Positions 33,148-45,248 of a stretch of 64,000 nucleotides of DNA are shown here, piece by piece. The position numbers and the translations under genes are program-made. Source of the DNA: Apoda limacodes (Eukaryota > Arthropoda > Insecta > Lepidoptera > Limacodidae); the NCBI GenBank assembly GCA_946406115.1, contig OX291561.1, forward strand, positions 9,292,273-9,356,272, read 5' to 3'. Within the stretch, counting starts at the first letter, position 1. Every line of letters starts with the position of its first letter. Below the pieces are notes generated by a model that worked only from the letters and a program-made list of their open reading frames with translations, searched no databases and was not told the DNA's origin.

Positions 33148-33918
33148 TTAGTTCGCTAAGGCGATTACGTAATTTTCTTCCAATATCGACTAAAATTGCG
33201 CTGGCACAATCATTGCTTCATCCTATTCTTGACTATGCTGACGCCAGCTATTTTCTCATGGAGGACCGACTAAATAAACTTGAGCGTCTCCAGAATTTAT
33301 GTATACGTTTTATATTTGGACTCCGTGGCTCAACTCAAGTGGCCTTCAATTCGCCGGAATATCCATATTCTTTCTCTTCTGTATAGCATTTTGTTCAATC
33401 CGTCAACTCCAACATATCTTCAAGAGCGTTTCCAATTTATAGGCATCTCCAATCCAAATCTCCGACCATCGACCAATCTACTTTTGAAAACACCAGCGCA
33501 CTACACTAATTTTTATAATAATTCATTTACAGTGCAAGCTATTAAACTTTGGAATGCTCTGCCTTTGTCCATTAAAAAGGCTCCATCTTAACATATTTTC
33601 CAAAAGCAAATAAAAAATCAATTATATCCTACACCATAATATGTATATATGTATGTATACTATTTATGTGTATCTATTTATATTTATATATACATATACC
33701 TTTATTTTGTTTTATTCTATTTTTTTTTATATTGCATCACCTACCTTTTACGGCTTATTTTTAAGATCAATGTTTCCTCTACCCAAAGGTCGCCTGGCAG
33801 AGATCGCTCTTAAGCGATAAGACCGCCTTATTGTGTGTTTTCCAATATAATGTTACATAATTAGATTTAAGTAATTTTTTGGTGTGCAATAAAGAATACA
33901 TCTATCTATCTATCTACC
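33148..33918 (+). pseudogene. 5'-truncated CR1-type LINE
   Basis: The end of a reverse transcriptase frame: SLRRLRNFLPISTKIALAQS, LLHPILDYADASYFL, KLERLQNLCIRFIFGLRG, then after a frameshift near 33325 SILFNPSTPTYLQERFQF and IKLWNALPLSIKKAPS. The 3' UTR has the ATCGCTCTTAAGCGATAAGACCGCC hairpin-like motif and GTGCAATAAAGA, and ends in (ATCT)n at 33897-33918, a simple-repeat tail typical of CR1 elements. Same family as 56821-57716. Confidence 0.87.
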
Positions 33919-34149
33919 TAGCCTGGCCTAGCCTGTATAATAAAAGGGTCGGTTCAGCTTTGATATCAATCAGTTAAGGTTCACAGTGTGACACATTTTT
34001 AAGTGTATATATGTATACATATGATTGTGTGTACTACACAAAAACAAAAAATAAAAATTGTCATGTATATTTTATATTTTTTCTTTTAATTTATATTCTT
34101 GTTTGTTGATACACAAATTATTGTATTATTACTTTAATTAGTTGAGATT
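33919..34149. other. No recognised feature
   Basis: Plain AT-rich sequence. Confidence 0.4.
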
Positions 34150-34255
34150 ATTGCCGGCTCTTTCCGGTAGAAATTAACTGCATAGATATTTTTGACGATT
34201 CAAAAGTGTTCTCAAAGACCTACTTCATTTGATTGATTGATTGTAAATACCTTTA
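34150..34255 (+). mobile_element. Zenon-like LINE 3' UTR fragment
   Basis: TTATTGCCGGCTCTTTCCGG, then GACGATTCAAAAGTGTTCTC and AAAGACCTACTTCATTTGAT, in the order of the Zenon 3' UTR (TTGCCGGCTCTTCTC..ACGATTCAAAAGTGCTTGTAAAAGCCTACTTGAATAAA class). Confidence 0.78.
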
Positions 34256-35282
34256 TAAAAACCGTAACTGTTTAAACCCGAAATCCCGAAATCTGTAACC
34301 AGGTTAGGTTGCAACTTAGATTAGGTCGGCAATAGAAGTAGTATCTAAATTAAAAAATCAATTACCTATTGCTTCGAAAATTTCAACTTAGAACTATGCA
34401 ATTCAATACAAAAAAATCGACATGTAGATATAGTCAACGACTTCATTACGAACTCTAGTTGAAAATGTTATTGAATCTGATTAAAAAAGACAAAAAAACA
34501 ACGCATTAGAAAGATACCAACTAAATAAGGTTGAGCTATTTAGGAGTAGGTACAACACGGTTAAACCAATTTTTATCGCAAAATCATACGGCAATTGAGA
34601 AACACGATTCTATGATTGAGTTTTAAAAGTAATTCAATATCAGAATACGAATTCTTACGAAAATTGAATACTTAGTATGTTATTAGTACCATTATCTTAA
34701 GTGTTATTAGTGCAATACTTGAAGCTTCGCATTGGTGCTTGAAGCGCCTTAAAGCTTTTGAGTCTGCTGATGAGAACCCTGGTCATGGATCCAGGTCTGG
34801 AGGCTACTTTGAATTTAGAGGCCGTTGTTCAGTGACCTCAACCAAACCACTAGCACTATATCAATCGAGTTATACAAGTACCAATAAAAAAAAACCCTGT
34901 GAGAGACGGCTGTCAATTTCGGCAACAGCTGCTCGATTCGAATAACTGAGATCCCTGAGTTTTCTGAATCATACTACGGATAGTAAGGATTTCTAAAATC
35001 GTGATCCTGAACTGATGTTGATACTGGTAAGGTATACTCAAATCAGCGTCTATGCAAGCAAGTCGGAATTAGTCTAGTGCCTTTGGTCTGCATGGTAACC
35101 TTTGGTTTACAAGTCGTGATCCCGTGATGATAAATGTCGATTTTAAAGTTGCAAATTCTCCAAACTGTATCCACTCCAGTGAAATTCGCCTACTGTCGCC
35201 TTAAAATACGCGAGGACAATATGCCCCACACATAGACCTATTTAAAATTTGTTATTCCTCAAACTATTTTATTCAAGTTGAC
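34256..35282. other. Intron, moderately GC patch without identity
   Basis: 34735-35230 is less AT-rich and gives a 68-residue plus-strand frame, but I recognise neither gene nor element and see no splice-bounded exon. Confidence 0.35.
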
Positions 35283-35335
35283 TTTTAAACAGCACTTTTG
35301 AATCGTTAGTTTAATAATTAATTTTATAAACTTTA
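35283..35335 (-). mobile_element. Zenon-like LINE 3' terminal fragment
   Basis: TTTTAAACAGCACTTTTGAA followed by TCGTTAGTTTAATAATTAAT matches 9290-9340 nearly base for base. Confidence 0.7.
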
Positions 35336-35888
35336 CCTATCCCACTTCTATAGACTTAAGTTAGTACATCTCTTTTAATGTTAATTTTCCAAGTCATAAA
35401 ATGTAATTAAAGTTTGAAAGACTTACTTTATAACATAGTTCAACAAATTAATATCTCTTGGTGTTTCTGTACAAGAGATTTCATTATGTCTTCTACAACA
35501 CACAACTCTAAAGAGACTTTCAATCTTCATAACAATATGGTTCACTTTTAAACTAATTTATTTTTTGTTTCCAAATCACAGTGCACTCAACACCACATAA
35601 AAATACTAAAACTTAATATAACACATAAAAATCACGCAACAGTAATATACGGCTAAAAAAATAGAAAATCTTTCGTTTTTTTCATATTAATATTTACACT
35701 TTATATATAGTATTATGTGAATAAAGTGATTTATTCAAATGTTTTTTCTTTTATATTCCTAATGATAGATAAGTGTTATCTTGTACCACATAAACATGTT
35801 TATTTATAATTAGCATTTTGGGTAACTATTCCTTATCCTAGAATTCACTATGAAAAACAATATATGTAAAGATAAGATTTATCGCCAA
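35336..35888. other. AT-rich, no recognised feature
   Basis: No gene or repeat structure is seen. Confidence 0.4.
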
Positions 35889-36099
35889 ACTAGCTTTTGC
35901 CCGCGATTTCACTCGCTCTAAATTCGGGTAATTCGGATACGGAGTAGAATTTCAACGGCAACTCCTCAAATATAGACAAAAACCAACTTACACTTGACGT
36001 TTTCAAGGGACTCAAACTATTTTCATGGCAAATTTCATTTAAGCGAGAAGAGGTAACAGATAGACAGAGTTACTTTCGCATTTATAATATTAGTATGGA
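35889..36099 (-). mobile_element. Short non-autonomous Helitron
   Basis: Minus strand begins TCCATACTAATATTATAAAT at 36099 and ends GCGGGCAAAAGCTAGT at 35889, followed by T. Both ends match the standard lepidopteran Helitron termini, with ATGCGAAAGTAACTCTGTCT after the 5' end. At about 211 bp it is one of the shortest forms. Confidence 0.85.
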
Positions 36100-36372
36100 A
36101 GATATGGACGACACACATAAGACAAATGAGCGGATATATTTTTGCTTACAGCAACAGCATAATTAGTGGAACTGAAAAAAGTGACATTATTAAATAATAT
36201 TGCTTAGTCTTCAAGAAATAAATATAGGATATTAATTAACATAATTTAATATTGCCTTTGTGAAGTTCCAAGTTATTTTTATTGATGTCGTGTGATGTTC
36301 ACATAGTAAATACTACAAATAAAAACTAAATTATTGGTGCATGATACACGTCTGAATAAAATTAGGAAGTAA

Positions 36373-36604
36373 ATCTTTAATGGGGCAATGTATACAAATT
36401 AACAAACTTCTTAATAATCGTTAATGGGACTTTGTATACACTTTAACAAAGTTTCTAAAAATCTTTAATGGGCTAATGTATGCACATTAACAAACTTCCA
36501 AATAATCTTTAATGGGGCAATGTATACACTTTAACAAAGTTCCTACTAATCTTTAATGGGGCAATGTATAAATTTTAACAAATTTCCTTATAATGTTTAA
36601 TAGC
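36373..36604 (+). repeat. Minisatellite, exact 44-bp period, 5 units plus partial
   Basis: Unit starts fall at 36373, 36417, 36461, 36505, 36549 and a partial at 36593, each exactly 44 bp apart. Consensus features are ATCTTTAATGGGGCAATGTA, TACA and TTAACAAA. Units 1 and 3 carry ATTAACAAACTTC while units 2 and 4 carry CTTTAACAAAGTT, suggesting an 88-bp higher-order unit. It lies 160 bp downstream (in transcription direction) of the exon at 36768-36856. Confidence 0.95.
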
Positions 36605-36767
36605 TATCACTAGGTATAGAAATGAAAAATAAAAAACTGTTATGTTGCAGGTCTAATGCAGGTCATTTTGAACTGGTGTCGTCACCCACGAATTTTTTTT
36701 ACGTCAGGCACCAATCATCAAATTAACCAATTTCAGCCAGATTTTGATAAAAAAATATACAACTGAC

Positions 36768-36856
36768 CTATCTGGAGGTAGCATGTCTGCAGCATCCTCC
36801 TCCATAGAATCGTCACCAACTTCGACCTCCAACTGCACCGGTGGTGGGGAGCTCAT
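36768..36856 (-). CDS. First coding exon of an unidentified gene
   Basis: ATG at 36856-36854 opens 29 codons plus AG before the donor GTCAGT. The peptide is acidic and proline-rich (MSSPPPVQLEVEVGDDSMEE, then DAADMLPPD), a typical disordered N-terminus. An in-frame TGA lies nine codons upstream, supporting ATG as start. GC content is far above its surroundings. The partner exons are not identified; 32689-32892 on the same strand is a candidate later exon, but phases show a missing exon between. No family is recognised. Confidence 0.6.
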
Positions 36857-37659
36857 CTCCGTCTTAAAGGCACCGCCTCACTTGCAACATAAAATACATA
36901 TATGATACAAAGCTTTCTTTTAATAAAAATAGACATATACCTAGATTATAGACTTAAAGCTCCATCTGTCTCCATCTCCCATATAATGCTACTATAAACA
37001 ATGATTTTCTAAAAACCGGAGATCGGAATGAGGTGACAAATCAGAAGAACAGAGTACAAAAAGTGGAGACTTCCTTATGACTTTTTTATTTTATTATTTT
37101 AATGTTATACCAAAGTTTTGCTCAATCACTTTACTACATTTAAAAAGTATATAGTTTATTATATAGAATAGGTAAACTTTATTTTCCTAAGTTTTCTGAC
37201 GACACAACTAAAATAGAAATAATATAGGGTAGAAGCGACAATCATGTATGTTTCCTCTATGATGGCACTTTGCTTGCTTACACCTCGTCTAGTTTAACAA
37301 AGATGTTGAGACTATTTTAGGGCTGATGGCAACATAACAGTAATATCGTACATACAAAAGCCAAATAGCAAATATTAATATATTTACTATTTGGCTGTTT
37401 TACTTAGTTTCTTAAAATGAGAATTATTGGGGATATAAAAATTAACTTATTTTGTTTTAATTTTAATGTTATCACAAAACTGTATGACAATTCATATAAT
37501 ATTCCTGTTAAACTGCATCAGTATTAAGGCAAAGATGGCGAAAATATAAGAACGGATAGACATAGCCAAAAACTGAGAAAGTTTTCTGCCAACTCTATAG
37601 GCACTTATAGGTATGACACGTTTATATTTGCCATTTTTTCAATAAATGACTACTTTTGA
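36857..37659. other. No recognised feature
   Basis: AT-rich. If the candidate 5' UTR exon near 42.1-42.3 kb is real, this is intron 1 of the gene starting at 36856. Confidence 0.35.
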
Positions 37660-37965
37660 CACCTGTCAAATGTGAAATTGAATCCTTTGGGAAAAATACT
37701 TATAAAATTGTTTTTTTCAGAGAAAAGTTTATATTTTGCATTATAAACTACCTATAAATCTTTGTTATTATCTACAAAACAATCAAAATAGAATACTTAA
37801 ACATATACACGAACGGAACTGTCAAAAAATGACGCGAAACGCGTTTCGTTTGGACAACAATAGCGCCGCTGAAATTATCAGATGCGCTCAGACGGAACGG
37901 GTAGTTGGTGCTAAAATGAGGTTTTACTATTTAATTTCAATGTGGCTCAGAAGGAACGCCCTAAC
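37660..37965 (+). repeat. Dispersed repeat B, copy 2
   Basis: Copy of 5845-6150 with the GACGCGAAACGCGTTTCGTT and CAGATGCGCTCAGACGGAAC blocks conserved. A 103-residue frame (37736-38047) follows from the repeat and is closed in copy 1, so it is not a gene. Confidence 0.82.
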
Positions 37966-38510
37966 TGTGTGTCATCCAGGCATTATTCATTTCTTCATCT
38001 CCATCTTGGGAGCAACACCTATTTTCATCAATCTTCGCAAACCTTGAGCTTGGGCGGTATTTTTTAAACAATTTACAAGGTGCATAAAAAGAATTTATGG
38101 CAGATTTAACTTTAAGATCACAATAAAACTTACTTCTACAAAACACTGAATAAATATAAACGAAATTCATATGAGACTAACTAAACTAAAATAGGTTTAG
38201 TTTATGTATCACTATTTATTTTTCGTTCATTGATAATTTTCATTAGACAATTTTAAAAAAAACTATGCTGTGTTTACCACTCTCTAAATGAGCTGTAAGA
38301 ATGTAAGTATGTATAAAATTAATTTGTTGTTTTTAAAATGTTAAAACCATAAATTACTGTTATTACTATTATAACCTATTACTATTTAAAAAATTAGTCA
38401 ACTACACGCCACAACCATAGCGTAATAACTACTAATAGTGAGCGAACTTCTTTGCCTCGGCGCAAAACGCCGACAAGTGGCTAAACACTGAAAATATGTC
38501 ACCCTAAATT

Positions 38511-38890
38511 ATGTTATGAATTGACATAATTACTAATATGTAAATTATCTGTTAGGAAAACAAAGAACACATAGAAACACAAAATAATCATTAATCAGGT
38601 AGGTAATAGTATTCCTCTAAACTAAATAGTAATATCATATTTTCTTTGTTTTAAAGTTCTTCGAAAAATAAATTTGCATAATAGTAATTGCCTACAAACA
38701 TACAATAATTGGACAGACCGGGGGACTTTATTTTACATATTATGTTTGTGGCGATTTAATTTAGGTAGGTAGGCGTTATTCTCATCTTTGTCGCAACAAT
38801 TATAAAATTTAATTAGCTATATCGACACGTTACGAAGACTGCCTGCGCACTGGCGGTCATACGGAGCGGTCGCCTGCAAAATATGGGTGG
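38511..38890 (+). repeat. Dispersed repeat C, copy 2
   Basis: Copy of 19012-19330, longer because of an extra AT-rich piece at about 38580-38680. Confidence 0.82.
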
Positions 38891-38915
38891 AGAGTCAGTC
38901 ATTGTGGGATTGTCA

Positions 38916-39049
38916 ATCTAGGATGCATTTCAAGTCACTTTTACTTTCTGTTGACTAATTATTGCCTGGTAATGAGAATTTCTCAACCATGTTAGAACAA
39001 GTTTTTAATAGTAAATTTTTAACACCCTCAGTGCCATGTGATTAACATT
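38916..39049 (+). repeat. 134-bp direct duplication, unit 1
   Basis: Matches 39278-39411 at over 90% by eye: CAAGTCACTTTTACTTTCTG-type block, TAATTATTGCCTGGTAATG, TTAACACCCTCAGTGCCATG. Copies start 362 bp apart. Confidence 0.92.
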
Positions 39050-39277
39050 AATTTATAATTTGTGTAGTTGAGTAATGTTCCTAACCTTGGACTTAAACAA
39101 AAAAATATGTTGTAAGGAAGTCTTCACTTTTTGACTCTGTTCTTCTAAGCTTGTCAGGCATTTCTGATCACTGCTAATACCAGTTACATAGCCTATTGTG
39201 GTAAATCTTCACATTAAGCTTTAAGGCTAAAGTATATTCTAAAAACAATTTTAATTAACACAAACATCTGAAATATA

Positions 39278-39411
39278 ATCTAGGATGCGTTCTAAGTCAC
39301 TTTTACTTTCTGTTGACTAATTATTGCCTGGTAATGTGAATTTCTCAACCATGTTAGAGCAAGTTTTTAATAGAAATTTTTTAACACCCTCAGTGCCATG
39401 TGATTAACATT
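39278..39411 (+). repeat. 134-bp direct duplication, unit 2
   Basis: Second copy. Its 3' end (TTTTAACACCCTCAGTGCCAT) also occurs inverted at 39468-39489, so unit 2 and that segment can fold into a hairpin. Confidence 0.92.
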
Positions 39412-39854
39412 TCTTGTATGATTAGAACAAGACAAAAAAAACAAATTGAGAAGACACCAAAATGACTATGGCACTGAGGGTGTTAAAATTGACATGAGTG
39501 AATGTCAACCATATAGTTGACTTGACTGTTTAGAAACTAACCTGAGCTAGGCTTCATAAAACCACTTTTGCATGTTGTTGGATTTTGCAAAGCACCCTTG
39601 GTAGCAGATAAGTGTGCATTTGATATTATCAACACAGCTACAGATTGCGTCATGTAAAAAGAACAGTGGTGGTCAAGCTGCGCATTAGGCAATTTAGGCC
39701 AGCCGAAAACTTAGAGAAATTTCCCATAGTTTGTGCTCAGCCTTATTGGTCTATTTGGTGGTATTAAGTAAAGCACTGCATGCATGCCGGTCTGCTATTG
39801 GTTTTGTCAGTCCAGCTTTGCTTTCCGCAGTGTGTCCGCGTTACGTTCGTACTA

Positions 39855-40290
39855 AGAGGATGAAATTGGGGTTGAAAGTTTATATGGAAATCTGTCACTT
39901 TTGAAGTCAAATGCACAAAACTTGATGTTACACCTTAAGATAAAAAATTAAGAATGGCATATTTCACTGATCATGGATAATTATCTCCTAGAGAGTAAAA
40001 TAGGGGATGAAAATTTGTAATAATTTCGATAGCTTTGTTTCAGACTTAATATTTTGCAACAAGGATGCAGCTAGAACCTAGGCAAACACTCAGGAAGGAT
40101 TTGACAAAATAATCCTCTAAGGGGGTAAAATAGGGGTTGAAAGTTTGTATGGAAACATGTTAGTTTTTGAGCTTAATACATAAAAATTAGTTATTGACTA
40201 GATTTGAAAATTAACTTTGATTGTTTTTGATTTTTGGACAATATCTTGTAGTCGGCAAAATAGGGGCTGAAAATTTGTATGAGAGCTCAG
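39855..40290 (+). repeat. Four-fold repeat, about 130-bp period
   Basis: The motif AAAATAGGGG(T/A/C)TGAAA(G/A)TTTGTATG, or a close variant, recurs at about 39867, 40001, 40131 and 40261, a spacing near 130 bp. Sequence between is diverged. It may be an internal array of a larger repeat element extending to 41500, where G-rich runs occur (40965-41025, 41310-41330). Confidence 0.75.
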
Positions 40291-42140
40291 ATACCTTTCT
40301 GTAACAACATAAGCGAATGCTGAGAAAAAATTTTGTTAACATTCTTCCCTAATGATAATTAAGTAAAGGTTGGGTTAGTTAGTTGGACTTATGTTTTCCC
40401 CACTTAGCCTCATGATAGGGCCATTGTACGTAGGTAACCGGTTCAGAAGGTAGGGGTTGGGTTTTAGAACGGAAGTCATCATTTTGAAGAAGAATTTTAA
40501 TTGTAAAAGGCTATTTTGAGCAAGTTTAATATAGTAAATACCATGTGAAAAACTATTTATTTCCTGTTTATAATACTTCCATTAAAACTTCAAAATAACT
40601 AGGTCTACCATACTGTTATTATGTATAGCAGGAGAGGAGAGAGGAGGCTTGAGGAGGAATTGTGCATAGGGTGCATGTGCAAAAGCATATTATCACTGCC
40701 AATAGTGCTTTGTACCCACATCATTTATGCTGGGTGTGTTCAAGTCATAATTTAACTGTAATAAAGCCAACTAGTTACGAACCACTGTATTGAGCTACCA
40801 AACTCTTTTTTGAGTATCTCCAATATTTTTTTATTAATAGCCTGCACTAGTGTTTTTGGCACTTTGTTTGCAGCTTCTAAACACGGTTCTGAACTACTGG
40901 AAAATTTACCTCCAAATGTTACCTTGGTTAAAATGTAATATACTACCCCACGAATGAATGGTGGGGGGTATGGGAGGGGGAAGGGGGGAGTGGGACGAAC
41001 CCCCCTGCAAAAGGGGGGGCTGAGGAAACTTGTATTTTTTGAGATATTCAAATTTGAAAATTTTGAGTTCATATGCCTAAAAATTTCTACACCAACTAAT
41101 TCAGTTGCTCACCCATATCAAAAACAGTTTATAAAGGCAACCTTACATATCCTCCTTGCCACCTAACTTGGTTTTGTGCTCAAAATTATCTTGAGTCACT
41201 ATACTTAATTGTTTACGGGTTCAAACACAGTTAAAAAAGACAACCAGGCTTGTAGTAAACAGCTAAAGTAATCTTATAGTTTATTTGAATGATTTCCAAG
41301 AATAATAGCCTCAGAGGGGGAGGAGGGGAAGTTAGTTTTATAAAAGTTAACCTGAAGCTTCTGGCATTGGTCTGCTGCCACCGAAAAGATTATTATAACA
41401 AACTTCACTTCTGCCTTATCTCTGTCGCTGTGGGAAAAGCAGCCCCTACTACTTTTGGATTTGTACTCAAAATTGTTCGGTGATTAAACTCTTAGTTGTG
41501 AGATGAACAGACTGACTAAATGACAATTAAAAATGAACTTTTTTTTTTTTTTTTCAACCCCCATAGACCAGGATAGCAAATACATTTTTTCCTAGTTCAG
41601 AAAGAGACAGCATGAAACTTACCCAGTTAAGCAATTAATTTCAAAAATTCATAACTAAAAACTATTTTCCTCAAGCTGAAACTTTCCAGTTAACCTTCCA
41701 ATAAATAGACCTTTCTACAAAAAACATGAGCCACCAAATCGTGGGGTAGTAAACTAAATTTAAGCCGTTACCTTCACAAATTACACAATAATGACTGTTT
41801 CATATAAGACTACATTCCAAAATGCAACTTCCATGATGCATAAAAAAGTTTTTGATTTTTATCTTAAATAACTGTCTTACCCGTTCCGAAACAGGTGGAA
41901 AATCAACTTTACCGTACGATATTCACTCGGTAGAGAGTAAAAGTTAATTAGATCGTAGTCTAAATGTCATCCACTAGCAACACCAGCAGGGTCCATAAAC
42001 ATCTAAATCTTAATAAGACATTTTGGAACAGGTAAAGTAAACAAGAAGCAAATTCCTCAAATCAAAGCACCTCATAGCTATCACATGTCATTTTATGGAT
42101 GTTGAAAGTTATGCGACGACACAAAAGAAAAATAAGTTTC
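40291..42140. other. No recognised gene
   Basis: Frames at 40752-41072 (minus) and 40954-41166 (plus) overlap a G-rich low-complexity stretch and are not credible. A GGTAAGACAG donor-like site on the minus strand near 41880 could end a non-coding exon at 41880-42010. Confidence 0.35.
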
Positions 42141-42330
42141 TCACCTTCACTTTCACTAATTGTTCATCCAAATTAATATAAGTATATGAACAGATCACTG
42201 TATTTATTTGGAATTTTGTATTTATTTCAAACACAATTAAACATTATTTTTAAGTCACGAACCCATCGTACAACCATCATCGTTTTGACATTTCATCACT
42301 ACGCAAAATTTTGTCACCGTAAAAAAAATT
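42141..42330 (-). promoter_or_regulatory. Candidate 5' UTR exon and promoter region
   Basis: On the minus strand a stretch ends GTGAAAGTGAAG before a GTGAGA donor at about 42144, with no long open frame. Together with the ATG exon at 36856 on the same strand it could be a non-coding first exon. No TATA box or initiator is convincing. Weak. Confidence 0.25.
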
Positions 42331-45240
42331 ATTATGGGATACATACAAAAAACAGATTCCAATAAATAGCAAATGCCAGAAAATTGTATATATTTATAAT
42401 TTAATAATGTTTTCAAGTATTCTTTGATATTCCCTTACATCACAGATAAATTACATCAATTTGCTGTTCCTGCAGGCACAGATTATATTCACACCAAAAA
42501 AATATGGTCAGTGACCAGTGTTGTCATGGCTAAAATCTGCTTGACAGTGTTTCGTATTAAAAATAAGGTAGATTTATTGTAGCTGAGCCCTCAGTAATTC
42601 TTCTAAAACCCTTTGGTATTGTTTTTTATTACTTCTTACTCTTCTAAACGTGGTAGTTTATGATAAGGGATATATACATATAGCCACCTTAGTCCTGATG
42701 AACTAACAGACGCAGTGTGATGATGATCTCACCACCTATCAGGCAGAACTTAGGTGGTTGGTGAAACGAATAAAAGGAGGTTGTCTGCCTGTCTCTTACA
42801 TTCTAATGTGGGTGAGTGTTTGGCTGCTGGCTACTCTCTTCGGGGGATGGTAGCCGTGACCATATATTAAAAGGAAAAATCAATTTTAAAAAATTCGTCT
42901 AATTCTGAATCAGATAAAAGCACTTCCTAATTTTACGCGAATTCATACTTTGTTGCTACTTTTTTTGCTGTCATTCATGTGAGTGACTTGACTAACTACC
43001 TGTTTACTTTCAGATTCAGGTCCCTGGCTGTTAAAGAACCTTCCTTTTTTCCATGTACACAATAATGTTACTGTTGCTTTTAATATTCTAATGAAAAAAT
43101 ATTGCACATTTCAGGAACTTACATTAAAATGATCCCTTATTACATTTCTAAAATATTTAGTTTCTACGACAAACCCGACGACGGACACTCCTGCTGATTA
43201 AGGTGTACTTACCGTTATTACGGTGACTTGGCTACAGTGGTGATTACCAGAGATGTGCCAGACGTACAAAATAAAATATATAATAGCGGATAAGGATACA
43301 GTTATAAATCGGCGCCCGGTGCGCGTTAAATGTGATTAAAATCTATATCTATATATATATATATCTTTTAATAATAAAAAAGTAACTTATTTTAATTGTC
43401 AAAAACTTTAGCGATACCTTGATAATTAGGCTTGCCAGGTACCCAGTATTTTACGGGTTACTCTGTTATTGAGGCCTTAACAAAATATAACCCTGTAATT
43501 AGCAAAATGAAATACGGGGTAAACAAAATTCCCCTTTTTACGGTCGGAGGTGTCGCGGTCAAAAACCGACATTCTATCTGGGGTGCTGTGCGTGGCTTTG
43601 AATTTGGCACGGTGCGTAATGTAGTCATTGTATCTACGCCTTCATGCGGGGATACTACTTGCTGTTGGGGGAGGGGAACGAAAGCTGTTTTCCATTTTGC
43701 ACTCATGAGTACTTTCAACCCTCATTAATTTGTCTGCCGTAAAAGTCGAATACCCGTATTTTTTGAGCTAGTAACCCTTAAACCAAGAATTTGCCCTATT
43801 GATAATTATTGCAGTAAGCATATTAATAAGATAAGACTGGATAAGGCGAGGTTCGATCTTACTGTAAAGTAAAATAGCCTTACATAATAATATAACTTAC
43901 TATTGTTTATTATTAATGTGCCAAAAATGTGATTATTATAAATAATTTAAGTTGAAATTAATCGCCTTTACCAAAAATTATTATTGAAATTCACCAATAT
44001 AAAAGATCCGTTGAAAAGATGCGGATGCAAACGCGAAAATTCGAAACATTAATTGTGATCACAAATGTTTTTCGTCACTAAGAGAAGGCTAAGGTCTTAG
44101 ACCATGCTGCCAAAGTTTTTTTTCTTCAATTCTCTTGGAGGAGGCAAAAATGCTACGCCATGCAGCCTAATCTATAGATTTTTTTTACATATCGATTATT
44201 CTGTTTCGTCAAGATTGAGGACTAGAGCCCCTGATACAATTTTTTTTAAATTTTAAAAGGTTTTTGTATAATCAATCCGCACGCGATCAGAATGTGATGC
44301 AATCTTTTAGAACTGAGGCATGCGTGGACAACCGCTAGCCTACTTCTATAAGAAGCTAGCTAGCTGTAGCTTCGGCAAACTTGGGTTATATTTTGCTTGA
44401 TTGATGTAAGTGCTTGACTGATTGTATAAATAAATAAATGACAAAAATTTAAACTTATTTCACCTCACTGTCTAGAACTGTTATTTTAAATTTACTTTGA
44501 CAAGGATCCTGCCCCTCCTCAACGCGCGCGGATTAAATCTAACTACTTAAATCTTTTCGGCGAAATCCACCTCTGTGATAACGTAATTTAGATAAACTTT
44601 TGTTTTCTTGTTACAATAAGGTTCTTTTACCTATGTATGTCCCCACGAACCTTTTTAAAGTGATTGATAGACGTACGACTCCATACTCAAAGACCACAGC
44701 TTGAAGTACAGTCATTTGGCTTGCGGTGGTGACACACATTAATACAAGCTCATATGTTGTCAACAATAAAAAGTAATTTTGATATGGTAATTTATAAACA
44801 CGTAAGTTATATTGAAACGGTGTAAGTATCTAATAACCGCACGACATGTGACGAACTATCTCTTCTACTACAATAAAATGGCGGCTTGCGGGTGTGACAC
44901 ACGAGTGAGCCGAGGCAGGCTAGGAGCAGAATTTTAAACCAGCAAAACTTACTTGGTTTTTAATACGCGGACTTAGGCTGACACACTGTCAAAATGAGTC
45001 TTCAAGCCATAAGTACTCTAGGAACTCGTTCGTCTATCACCCACTTAAGCTATGAAACGATTGCGATTCGACAAGATTTTTTTATGAGGTACAGTTAACC
45101 TTTTTTATTATTTAGATACTAAGGAGTTTCAAAAAAGTTTGACGTATAAAATACAGCCGAAGTAAGAAATTAAAAACAATAATAATTTCGTAAAAATTTT
45201 AAGTAGGTACCAATTACGGTTAAAGATAGGCAGCTCTGAG
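42331..45240. other. AT-rich, no recognised gene
   Basis: 43345-43372 is a TA-rich microsatellite (CTATATATATATATATAT). The frame at 43432-43728 (98 residues) has no recognisable domain and a full-length competing frame on the other strand. 42660-42870 looks like a repeat but is not identified. Confidence 0.35.
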
Positions 45241-45248
45241 GCAGGCGC

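Noticed and set aside
34739..34945. 68-residue plus-strand frame
   Set aside because: No splice sites, domain or repeat match; the sequence context is ambiguous.
36768..36856. Alternative first exon of UBR1
   Set aside because: It ends at phase 2, while UBR1 exon 2 needs one preceding nucleotide (phase 1), so splicing to 8722 would shift the frame.
37736..38047. 103-residue frame
   Set aside because: It overlaps dispersed repeat B; the same frame is broken in the copy at 5845-6150.
40752..41072. 106-residue minus-strand frame with Pro-rich run
   Set aside because: The Pro-rich part is the complement of a poly-G low-complexity stretch; no homology is recognised.
43432..43728. 98-residue frame with a full-length partner on the other strand
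   Set aside because: No domain, splice context or repeat identity; sense/antisense open frames suggest base composition.
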